A program made the translations under genes and the position numbers. The notes beneath the pieces are model-generated. The model was not told the origin of the DNA. It saw nothing but the letters and a program-made list of their open reading frames with translations, and made no database searches. Shown one piece after another: positions 1 through 23,750 of a stretch of DNA of 60,000 bases (the stretch's first letter is position 1; each line of letters opens with the position of its first letter). The stretch covers positions 8,468,312-8,528,311 of the forward strand of contig NC_092675.1 of NCBI RefSeq assembly GCF_964355755.1, written 5' to 3'. This DNA is from Antedon mediterranea. Taxonomy: Eukaryota; Echinodermata; Crinoidea; Comatulida; Antedonidae.

Positions 1-1750
1 AGCTGAGAAAGTCTGGGTGTAGCTCCACTTTAAACATTTCATTTACTGATTTTAATGTAACTCTTGGCCATTTCTCAAAGTAGACATGTTGAAGTTTATT
101 AAATAACATTTGTTTTATTTTTCTGATATTTATTTTTTAAGTTATTGAATTATTAAATATGAAAAACTATATTTGATGTTACGGACTGGCATTTGTAACC
201 CTATTTATTTCATAAACTATGCATCTTTTTACTGTTTTTTCAATTTTTACAGTTAAAAGTATTGGTACCACAATTTAATATTTTGTTTTCTCCTTTTAAA
301 AACTATGCAATACATGATAATCAAATATTTTGAAACTTTTGGTGAAAATATCATATTAAAAAATTATTATTATGACATTTTTCATTTAAACGGAAAAGAC
401 ATTTTTGTTAAGGATGGGAAAATTGTGAACTATGTTGCAATTGTCGATGACATTCCCAGAAACAAACCTGAACTAAATATTATTCATTTATACAAATTTG
501 ATAAAGAAGGGAAAATGTTTGTTAGGGTCGACTTGGTTGGAACTTAAAGCATAATCAATATACTGTAGATCAAGTTTTGTCTATACTTTCATTTCAGCAC
601 CAATAAAGAATTGTGTTCTTTATTATTCTAGTAACATTTAAAACTCCAAATACTGTAATTATAGTATCATTATTTGTTTTGATAAATCATAAACTTATTT
701 TTTCAATTTTTTAACCTGGACAAATTTGCAGTCAAATTTGTATAATTAACATCCAGTTACCTAAAACAACATCTGCCAACATAATACAAAACAAATTTTA
801 AAATCTCTTTTAAATGAGGAGAAATATTAAAAAACGTAAACCATCTTAAAAGTCATGTCCATTTGCCGTCCTATCCGCGACGCATACAATTTTCATAATA
901 AAAATTTTTGTCTAGTCTTTTTCTTTTTTTGACTTTCATAATTAACATTGGCCATATATATGTATACATTTATTCTACTGTGAATCTTGTATTCTTTTTT
1001 ATTTCTAAGATATGTCTAGTTGTATTCTAAAAAATGTTCTGTCCGTAACAAAAAAATACTGTGGAATGCCCCTTTTTAAATTTATTTCCTCCCAAGAATA
1101 AAATATATACAGCAAAAACAAGTATAATATAAACACAATATAGAACTAAAATTTAATTTGAATTATAGGTGATCGTGTTTCTATAATTTTAATGAAATTA
1201 AAATTGTTTAAACATGCATGTATGTTAACATATACAGGATCGTATAAAGTTGATGTACGCTATCCTATGACATGATGCATGTATGTAGGGCTGAGTTGTA
1301 CCTATTATGTGTTACGGGACCCACATCATGTTATAATTTGTTGGTATGATGACGTTATCAAAATAAACTTGACGATGATAATTTCGAAAGATAATGAATT
1401 GAGCAAAAAAATAAGGTTTGGAAGAAAATTTGGCATATAATGCCAAATTTAAAATTGTTGTAAATGTGACGAAAGAGATGAAAAAACTACTTTTTAAATT
1501 CAGCTGGCCATATCATAACGTCTGACCACAACGTAGTGCTAGAAACATGTTGTAAGTTCGTTAATTATCGCTTGTATTAAGTTATTACTGCAGACTCTGG
1601 AACAGAAGTCGAGCGTTACATAATTGCCATTGTTGACAAATCACAGTGCGAAACATTGGTGATAGGAAAATGCTTTCTTCGTTAGGATTGGATAGGCATT
1701 GCAATATATTCCATAGCCATGTTTCAGTTGAATTGTTTGTTTTTCCCCAG
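1..1750. other. Upstream stretch without a placed gene
   Basis: AT-rich DNA to the left of the first recognisable PIWI exon. Apart from the small ORF at 305-547, I could not find the N-terminal PIWI exons, a promoter or an RNA gene here. The missing PIWI start may lie left of the window or in short low-complexity exons that cannot be recognised by eye. Confidence 0.5.
305..547 (+). CDS. Small ORF of unknown function, possible terminal exon
   Basis: An 80-residue ORF rich in Ile, Lys, Tyr and Asp, whose second half (around VDDIPRNKPELNIIHLYKF) reads like ordinary globular protein. AATAAA follows at 602-607, 55 bases after the stop. Upstream, the same frame meets TAA at 254-256, just after an acceptor-like TTTTTACAG (244-252), so splicing onto it would need a different acceptor. 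I do not recognise the family. It could be the last exon of a gene lying to the left, an intronless gene, or chance in AT-rich DNA. Confidence 0.2.
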   Translation: MQYMIIKYFETFGENIILKNYYYDIFHLNGKDIFVKDGKIVNYVAIVDDIPRNKPELNIIHLYKFDKEGKMFVRVDLVGT

Positions 1751-13741
<11,991 letters not shown>

Positions 13742-14874
13742 ATTTTGACAGTGGAACTATTTCAAGATGTTACTGTTACTAGTTTATGTTATTAGTAAAA
13801 TGATTTACTTTTTAATGCTTTGCAAATTAATTTCAAGTAAAATGTATGCATCATTAGTTAACTCTATTAACTTGCATCTAAAACCATGCAAGTTGTTGCA
13901 AATTTGTAACTATGTCTGTCAATTATTTTATTGTGAACCTTCAGATACAAAATTGGACATCAAAGTAGAGATGCAGACAAGTATTCATATATACTCTTGA
14001 CCCGATTTGTTGCATTTTGCATATACTACAGATGTAGGTAATTCCTTAAGTATTATAGAACCAATAGGACCAAATTTACCAGTGAATGTTTGCCTCAGCT
14101 TTTAATTATAAAAGGCTTGAAATTGTATTTTGGTTTTGCAAAATCATTTTAAAAAGTGTAAAGAGTGTGTAAAGTATAGTGCTGCTTATTTTATACTTTA
14201 TTACTACTTTTGATGTTGATACATTTTAACTGAAGTTGTACACTAAATATTAAGCCAATGCAGCATCGTACCAACTTTTAATATAATGTAAAGTTCATTT
14301 ATAGCTTTTTAAAAGTGTTTTTTTTGTGTATTCAGTTTTAGTATTACTGTGTAAGATGCAGTTTGTTTTCTAATAAGACTAAGTATAGGTACAGACGAAA
14401 AGAAAGATTATATTTTAATACTGTTTTTAGAAAAGAGTTTGTTTTCATGTTAACTAACATTACAAAAACTATATTTGTGATTTGATGGATTTAATGTTGG
14501 TTTGAAATTTTGATTGGAAAACAAAATCTAGAATATTCGGTACCTAAATGTGTTTTTTTTTTACACACTACCATAAACATTCCAGCGGCAGTTGACTGCA
14601 AACAATAGTACAGTATTATTCACTGTATTATGTTATCATTTGTAGGTGTAGAAAGCATATATTTATATTTTCTTATCAACCTATCAATTTGCTCATTTAA
14701 TATAATGTATTTTGTTAGTTGTTAAACCACTTTTTTTATGTTTTTCAAATTGGTGCTCAGTTTTATAGTAATTTTAGTGTTAGTGATAATAAAAATAATT
14801 TAATAAAAGTGAAATGAAGTGGTATATGACCTTTTTCTGGTTAATGGCTGAAATAATTTTGTAAGGATGTGTTA

Positions 14875-15065
14875 CACAGTGTGTTCTGATCCAACATTTG
14901 TGTATCCTTAGCCAAGACACTTTACTGGAGTTTGCTTCTCTCCACCCAGGTGTGCAAATGGGTACCTGGTAAGGTCAAAACACAATCTGCGCCGATTAGA
15001 CTAGCTGTTCATTATAAATTCATTACATTGTTTCATGTGATGGACAACCAATGCCGAGACTTTTC
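14875..15065 (+). repeat. SINE-like block between the two genes
   Basis: Contains AGCCAAGACACTTTACTGG, CTCCACCCAGGTGTGCAAAT and GGGTACCTGG, which resemble the conserved central domain shared by several marine-invertebrate SINE families. The tRNA head is not clear and the subfamily is unassigned. Confidence 0.4.
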
Positions 15066-15336
15066 CTTTCCTGAGTTTTGCAGTTCGATTTGTTTAACAA
15101 CATAATCAAAATCAGTGTTATAAAATAGTTTAAACCCTGCAAATGTAATTTTCACACAATAATAATAATAATGCATAATGGTACCATGCGGTAAAAGATT
15201 CAGTTCTGTTCCCCCAAGAAACTGTCATAGTACCACAAAATTGTGTTAAGAACCAGTCATTAAGTCTGTGCATGCCTGCTTCTGAGGCTTTCAAAGACAA
15301 ATACTATCACTCTCAAGTTAATTATGAAAAAATAAC

Positions 15337-15342
15337 TTTATT
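15337..15342 (-). terminator. CDH23: Candidate poly(A) signal of CDH23
   Basis: AATAAA on the minus strand, about 780 bases past the CDH23 stop. A second minus-strand AATAAA lies near 15390. If used, they make 15.3-16.1 kb the CDH23 3'UTR. Confidence 0.4.
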
Positions 15343-16123
15343 TTATAAAACATATGTCATAGCCTCTTTTGCATAATGAAATGTACATTATTTATTTACT
15401 ATATTCTTTTTTACAAAAATTAATTTAACATAGTACAGTAATAATTTGATGTACTTGGTACAAATGTGAGCTTTACCCTGCTTCACTATCCTCATGGTGA
15501 CTGATTTTGGACACAAAATTCATTCTTTGTAGCAAATATTCTTCACAGTAAAACAGAGAAAGAATAACTGATTTAATTTAGATTTTAAAGTATTTCAGTT
15601 TCTTCTTTCCAAAAACAAATATTGTATTTACATCTTTAGAAGCATTTTGTGATAATATAGTATTTAGTAAACAATATAAAAAATATGATTTGGTACAACA
15701 TTTGCAAATACCCAAAAATTATATTGTAGCATATACTTACAACAACTTAGAAGGCACTCTGTCAAGTATGAGAACTTGCTCATGCTTGAAACCCCAAACC
15801 AAAATATATTTTAACATAACTATTTGCAAGATTCTTTCAATAAGCAATTAATCCCCTGTTTTCAGTGTAACATGTTAAACCTTACATGGCATATTGCATA
15901 TCCCCAATTACAGGATTCTTTAATTCTGCTTTATGGCTGAAAATACATTTTTATATATATATGAAAAATAGATTCTAAAAAAATTAATAGAAAAATTACA
16001 AACTATTATGATTTAAAGAAGTTATAAACAAATGTTTTAAAAGTTGTATAAAAAATGAACACTTAAGTAGAAACAATTACAAAAATATGAATGAAACAAT
16101 CCATGTAATTTCCTCATTTATTT

Positions 16124-17095
16124 TTAAAGGTGGGTTTCTTCTTCATGAAATGCTAAGTTGGTATACCCACTGTTAGCATTGTAGTCAGAAATCTCCTGCA
16201 TCAGTTCAACTGAAGAGTCATCGCTAAGGGCGACTTCGCCACCCATATCAATACGAAGTCTTTTATTGGCCTCCTCAGAGTCCTCATCCGATTCGTCATT
16301 TCCATTTATGGTATATATATATGTTTTTGCTTTTGCAGTTGTTGTGGAGATATCAGAGTTTTTATCAGATTCATGTGTGGATGATTCGTCATCGTCACTA
16401 GACCCATCAGCAGATTCATTGATAGTATATGTGTGTTTTTTACAACCATTTTCTGAATCTGAGTCAGACTCTAATTCTGTTATATGGCCATTTGTAACTT
16501 GTTCACCATTTTGAACATCTTGTAATTTATATGTTGTCACACTTAACACTGTAGCTTGTGTTGATGAGGATGTTGAATCTGAAGAAACATCTCCACATTC
16601 TGTTACCTCTTGGATGGTGGCTGGTTTTTTTAAAGTTGCATAAAGGTCATAACTTTGTAGCCGATTTTCTAACGATGAGCCATCCGTCAATGATGAGATC
16701 ATTGATGCCTCTTCCTCGGCAATTGTGCTTAACTGATTATCATATTCAAGTTCTGATCGATATGCAGCTGCTGATAGAGCAGTTTGTGAATCTGGTGATG
16801 TTAAATCATCTAGTATCTGGTTAATTTCCATTACCCTCTGTGATGTCAATATTCCATTGTGGCTATCCTCAAGACCAGATTCATGAATCGGAATAGCACG
16901 AGGTTCTTGTGATGCCCCACAGGCAACTAACTCTCGTTTTAACAGCTCAATTGAACTGACCTCACTGTTGTTGCTTGAGGATTGTCCTGTTGGAGGAGGA
17001 GGAGGTGGTGGCAAGGCCTGTTGGATTGTGCCATTCTTGGCTCTGTGGTTGGAATCAAATGTGTTTGTACTAGAGAAAAAGTCCATTGGTCCATC
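16124..17095 (-). CDS. CDH23: CDH23 exon 61: cytoplasmic tail and stop
   Basis: Encodes DGPMDFFSSTNTFDSNHRAK onward for 323 residues. Visible features: a seven-proline run after QQAL; a stretch with RVMEINQILDDL; a long acidic Ser/Asp/Glu-rich half; two related segments, HTYTINESADGSSDDD and YIYTINGNDESDEDSEE; a short basic KRLRI; and the C-terminus HEEETHL, a class I PDZ ligand (T at -2, L at 0). Vertebrate CDH23 ends in a comparable class I ligand. The middle of the tail does not resemble vertebrate CDH23. Most of it is probably disordered. Confidence 0.93.
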   Translation of the reverse strand, partial: DGPMDFFSSTNTFDSNHRAKNGTIQQALPPPPPPPTGQSSSNNSEVSSIELLKRELVACGASQEPRAIPIHESGLEDSHNGILTSQRVMEINQILDDLTSPDSQTALSAAAYRSELEYDNQLSTIAEEEASMISSLTDGSSLENRLQSYDLYATLKKPATIQEVTECGDVSSDSTSSSTQATVLSVTTYKLQDVQNGEQVTNGHITELESDSDSENGCKKHTYTINESADGSSDDDESSTHESDKNSDISTTTAKAKTYIYTINGNDESDEDSEEANKRLRIDMGGEVALSDDSSVELMQEISDYNANSGYTNLAFHEEETHL

Positions 17096-20000
17096 CTAAC
17101 AAAAAATAAGAAAATATAAAACAATGTAGAATTATTAATTTGATCAATTCATTTTTTATAACATTAATAAGAATTTATTGCGCTTGCAACAGACAATCAT
17201 ATCTGTAGTTTCTTTTTATTAATTTTCATACTCTTGACAGTCGATCATCCGTCACAGTTTGGAACTCGCTAGGTTGTTGCTTTGTGATCCTTTTAGAAAC
17301 GGTGGTATCATCCATGTATGTTGTTAATTGTAATTGTGATTAGTTGGTAAGTCTTTGATGAAGACAATGAATAGAACAGGGCCGAGCCACGAACCCTGCG
17401 AGACTCCGCCATTCAGGGTGAGCTATGATAAAAGACATTTTCCTATATTCACCCTTTGCAATCTTCAATCAAAAAAGATTTAATCCATTGGATTAAAACA
17501 TTGCTAACTTCTATTTGGATTAATTTGTCAATTAGAATTTGATGATCTACAAGGCCAAACGCTTTTTCATCGTCTCATCTCCTTGGTCGGTGTTGGAAAA
17601 CAGATCACACATCATAGATACAAGGTTATCAATCATAGAAAGACCTTTCATGCATCATATCTTATCATAGATTTCATCGAGAACTAGTCTTCCGATTAAC
17701 TTCCCACTTACTGATGTCAGTGAGATTGGTCTTAGATCTGATTCAATATGTTTGGGGAGTTGACTTTAGGAATAGGGATTATATTAGCGGACTTCCACTC
17801 AGTCGGCACAAAAGACCACATTACCACTTATATGGTGCACATTTATATGACATTAATCATAACAAGTTTAAAGTTGTTATTAAATTGATTGTAAATATAT
17901 AAAATCCGTCTTTATACTTTCTAAGCTATGAATTGGTCAATTATTTATTTATCCCACTGTGAATGGACTATGTGGCAGATTAGAGATATTGTTAGCGTTT
18001 GATTTCTCTAATTACTACAAAGAATCAAAATGATGATGGTGATGATGATGATAATAATGATATCCTGGATTTATAAAGCACCTAATGTTGTGAAACCTCT
18101 ATGGTCATTTCTGGATAAAATAATGATGAATAATATTACTTACCCTATATGGTACTTGACGACTATCAATCAAAGATATACTGTCCGGCCAATCACTCAT
18201 ACTGTCTTCTCTATCAAGCCACATTGGATTATTACTACAAAATAGAATTTAATTACAATAAGTATAATAATAAGTTTACTAATAACATATTTAGTACATT
18301 TAATGACATGTTGATGAGTAAATCTAAGGAATAAATAAAACACACAAGTGAAAGCCAATAAATAGAAGAAAAATGCATCTTATTCAAAACCCATCATCAT
18401 CATCAGTTGCTTTAGATGGTACTGTAAATACTGTAAATATTGAAACATTCATTGGATTCAGAACATTCCAATTATTACAGTGTAGCACCATAGTAAAAAA
18501 TGTGTCAAAATTATATAAAAAAGTTAAGCTCCAAACAGAAAAAAATAAATGAGCTCCATTGTAGGAGACACCTACAAGTAATACATGTTAAAAATAATGC
18601 ATGCAATTTAAAATGAAGTAACTGAAAAATAAATATGGGTGATAACAAAATGCATTTAATTGCCTATTTAAAAACTGCGAACCGTTTATAAACTAAACAT
18701 CAAGTTTGTAGTTGCTTATAATGTGTTTATTATAACACACCTAAGTAGATAATAGTAATTTGATGAATGTTTTATATTCGTGCAATAGGGAAAATAATTT
18801 TATGAGTTGAAAGATGAAATGTCATATACACCTTAGGAAATATAATTTTTTATCTTTCACCTCATGAAATTATTTGCTCTATTGCATTTGTTATTTGTAT
18901 AACATGAATATGCCACTATGATGTTCCATAATAGTTATTTACTTCGACAAAAAATTGGATCGAAAAAAAAGAAGATTTATCTGTAATTTTAATAAAATAA
19001 TTAAGCTGTAATTTAAAGCAAAAGTCAAATTGGTTGCCACTCAATGGTTTTTTGGTTGAATTTAACCATTTGCTTTGTCTTTTTATAAGTGAAAACAAAA
19101 AATCTCATTTAATCTTCATTTTTCATGTTTTTGGGGAACAATACATCTTTAATTATTGCTGTGTCATCAAATTAATCATAGAGATAAAAACATTTTTATA
19201 AAAATGAAACATAAGAAAATGCATGCAGGGAAGGATGACAATTCAAAAACCAATGTAAACATTCTAAAGGAATAAAAGTACAGTCTTACATGCACACACG
19301 AGCAAGTTGATGTTGGGATCAGCAGACAAACCTTAGGGGTTATAAAATTGTTTCCGACATATACATTAGAGACCCATTTCCTTCAAAAATTGGGTTTCTG
19401 TTTTTTATTTTACGGTAGGCATTGGTAAGAAAAAGAAAACGGTGCAAATGAGTTAGTTGCAAAGTATACAAATGTTTTAGAATGTTTAATTTGGATTATG
19501 ATTTATTCTTTTGCTATTAATTACAAAAACCACTTTAAAAATACAATATAAAATTAATAATACAAAATCATATCAACAATATGATGTATATATTGCTGTC
19601 CATTCTTCATAGATTGTTTTTATTGTTGCCAGTGAATGTGCTTAAATGCAATTGTTTAAAGTGAAAACTGTTCTTACCCTTGGAAATCATATGGGTCCAT
19701 TAGATTCTGAGAGTTTCCATAGCTAACACCATCACGCATACTTAGTTTTTTTCTGCTGCTGTTATAAAATATATGATTTACGTTGATAAATGTATTCATT
19801 AATATATATATATATATATATATCCTAGTAGTTATATCAGACCGTTGGGATAAGTGCTCGATACCATAGAGCATCAATAAAATATCAGCAAAACTTGGTT
19901 ACTTCATTGTTATATTCACTCACTACAACATTGTTTCGCATTTTGCATAGCTGGCCATATATGACAGCATGCTTTATATTTCACCTGATGAGTGTGGCCA

Positions 20001-23000
20001 GCTATGTTTTACTTTAAATATTGTGCCAGTTTTGCGGTACATATCATTTCAAAACATGAGCTGATCGAAACATTACTGTCTGCAGATTGGATAATATTAT
20101 TACTTTTGGGTTGTGGTCCCACAATTTGCATCAATCCAATTTCAATCACTGAATAGCCACCAATGACTTGAGTTAATTTTTATTTTATACATTCATTATG
20201 TTTAAAATGTAAAAAACAACATTGTACAAAAAATATATATTATATTTCATTGTATTTTCCATTTTGTCTAATTGATTTCAAGAGGCAATTCTGTGTTTGC
20301 ATGATCAATTAAATAGCATTCAATTAAACATTAAAAATAATAAAAAATAAACATTGTTGACTTACTTTTTCTGCAAGAAACAGATTATAATACAAAAAGC
20401 AAGTGTGCCTATAAAGATGAGAATTGCAATAGCAATCAGTGCTATCTCCATTAGAGCCCAATCCTCTCCTCCTGAGTTTGTAACCAGAGGCTATACAATA
20501 ACAAACAGTGTATTAATTAAATATACATTTTTATATTGACAAAAGTGGATGTAAAACGTTAGAGTGGTGATTTCTACCAGTGCCATATATTTAACAAAAA
20601 ATGGAAAATATGATACTGCTCTTAGTCTTTCAATGGATTCTACTATACTTTTTCAATTCTCAACTTACATAAACTTCAGCAATTCCAAACAGCGCATTGA
20701 TCAAATCAGAATTTTGATCGATTCTGCTTATAATGAGATCAGCAGGCATAACTTGGTTTGTTTCTGGATCAATAACGTTAATGCTAACGGATGTCATATC
20801 TTGAGCGACTTTACCATCCTCGGTAGTGTACAGGAGAATGTCATCAATAAATACTATCCCTTGTGTGATATTGCTCAACAATCTATAAACATTTATGAAT
20901 TTTAGTTGCTTTATGTTGAGATACAAGAATCATTTTGAAACAATACCTATTGTAAAATTACCAAGCATGTTAAATTTATATAAATAATATTCTTATAATA
21001 ATCAAGATATGATTTTCAGAAATACTCTTGCACGCAATCAATGCCCTAATACTCATAATCAGTATTTGGCTTTGAATTACCCCTTCCTTTAATATATTTG
21101 GTAATAACCATTATTCTAAACTAACTTACTCAATGAGTTGTTCCTCTTTGGCTTTAACTTCTTCAATTGGTGCATTTATAACAATCACGACACGCTGATT
21201 AGGGTCAAGCACATATATCTAAAAATATGTTGAATATTTGAAAATATCTTCAGTCAAGTGTACCAATTTTTAAAAACATTTTATTTAAATTCTTGTTAGG
21301 TTTTATTCACTTAATTCTTTCTGATATTTCGGTTCAACCTAAATGTCGACTGGCACTCAGAGATACCTGTAATATTCTGTTTGTTTACAGGCATTTAAAT
21401 CATTATAATGTCCTCTTATCTCACTTTGGAACCGCAATCTGTTGACGACTCAAAAACTATTTCATCATCAATAACCTTTTGCAATATAATACTACAAACA
21501 ACTTAAGTGAATTTTGTTGTTGTAATTTGTTTGGTTTGTTTAGGGGGAGGCTGCTTAATTAGCCAATAGGGATATCTGGCCTCTCTGGGAGACTTATCTC
21601 TAAACTAAAAACGACATAAAAATAAGTAAAAAACAATTACCTTCAAAATTGCCAAAGAACTTATGCCAGATACGGTGTCTATCGCCCTCACAGTAAGATC
21701 AAAATAGTCATAAGCATCTTGATTAACTTGCTTGTTCAGGGTAACCAGTCCCGTGTCTAAGTAGATAATGAATGTTCCATCTGCCTCGGCTTGCGCATTG
21801 TTCTTATTGCTAGCGGTAGCTAAAATGGCGTATTCAGTTGATGTGTGTTTATCACTATCAGGATCTTCAGCATTCATTTGATAAACCTCAGTACGAATAT
21901 CAGCCTCTGCAGCAATTCCTTTAAAACATAATAAATTTACATAATTTAAAATGATCAACCTAAAGCCTTGTTTACACTATCAAACTTTATGCGACAACAA
22001 AATGTGATGTGACCATATATAAACTTGATGATGTCATATCTTTACCATATTTGGGCATATCACACTTTTGTTGCCAAACAAGTTTGATAGTCTAGACAGA
22101 GCTAAAGAGCTCCTGAAAAAAAAGACAGTGGAAAAAGTGGCAAATGGTTCACTGTCTACAAACTCTTATTTTTACTTTATTTTCAATAGTACTAAAAATA
22201 GGATTCCAGAATTATATCAAGTCTAGCTAAATTTTGTAAATTGTCAGGCAAAACCTGTTGGTTTGGATTAAATATATTTTTTTGGGTGTGATGTTTACCA
22301 AATATAGCTTATTTTAACCTATTTTATCTAAAACTTGTGAACAGTAATTTGTAGGTTTTTATGATAATTTTCAACACTTTCTAACATTATTTGTTTTTTT
22401 GAAGATTCCAAAGACAACTACGTGAATTTGGTTATGATTATTTTTATTTATTGTTTTCAGAATCGAGTGCATACCTGCAATATATTCATCTTTTGCAAAC
22501 ACAGGGCCATTGTCATTGACATCCTCCAAGTTGACAATGACTTGTAACAAAGAAAGGTCAGTTTGTAAGTTAAATGTTGACCTTCTTTTCCTTTGTGATG
22601 TCACTGTGTAGTTTGGATCACTAGACACCTTGATGAGAAGAGTGATTGATAATGTAGCTTCACGATCTACACTTCCAATCAAGAACAATTCACCAGACTC
22701 TTTGTTTAAGCTGAATGTCACAGGGTCATTACCATCTGCAAAAAGTAACATTTGGCAATTTTACTAACAAAAATACTGATAATGTAAACTCAGTAGCCAT
22801 TCTAATTTACACAAAAGATAAACGCTGCTTGTATCAATCTACACTACCAGTATATACAAATATATATCACCGGACAGAATTCAGTTGGATCCGAATCAAC
22901 TGAGCAGAGTTTGCTAGTGATAGTGTAACAAAGACAGTAATACAGTATGTATTCAATGTGCAATCACCATTGACTTGAATGTGTGCTACCCACTAAGCCC

Positions 23001-23715
23001 TCTAGAGTGCAGCACACATAATTTGCCTCTTTAAAAGATAATGTTAACAACAACAAAACACAATTCAAAATGACTGGAACACTGACAATCACCTACCGAC
23101 TTACACACTGATTTTTTAATTAAAATAATGTCATGCAATTTGCTTTCCCAGAGAACTGATTTAACTAACCTTATTTTGCTTATAAAAAAACATACCACTA
23201 CATTTTACTCGAATAATACTGTATATGTGTTTCATTTCTGTTTGTTGAATATTAAATTAACAATAAGACAATAATATAAATCCTACCAACAATGAAGTAG
23301 TAAAAATTTGATCCTTCATCTGGATCTACAGCTGCCATGATGGTACCAACGTAAGTTCCATCACTAGCCCCTTCTTGGACTGACAGTGATTGTACAGGGT
23401 AAACGGCAGGGTCTTCTCTAGCAAATCCTGGTTCATTGTCATCTACATCAGATATCTCTATAATAATTTCCTGCTGGGTGGTTTGTCTAGGTACACCATT
23501 GTCTTTTGCAGTTAATATCAACTAAAAATGTATAATACTGAATTAATGCTTTGATTCTGTAAACATTTAGATAAAAATGTATTTCTTTAGGATTTTAGGT
23601 TTAAGATTTGGCTGTGGCTGTTTGCAGTCAAAGATCAGGGATCTTTGCTCAGAAATTGCCTATAAGTTTTTAGTCGCGTGGAAGCGACTCTATAGTTCAC
23701 TATGTCGGTCGGTCG

Positions 23716-23750
<35 letters not shown>

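Noticed and set aside
1591-1680. Possible PIWI exon upstream of 1751 (SGTEVERYIIAIVDKSQCE)
   Set aside because: It follows an acceptor-like CTGCAG but does not resemble the PIWI N-terminus, and I found no donor giving the phase needed to join 1751.
16266-16824. Plus-strand ORFs of 82 and 88 residues opposite the CDH23 tail exon
   Set aside because: Antisense shadows of the minus-strand coding exon, with composition explained by its Ser/Asp codons.
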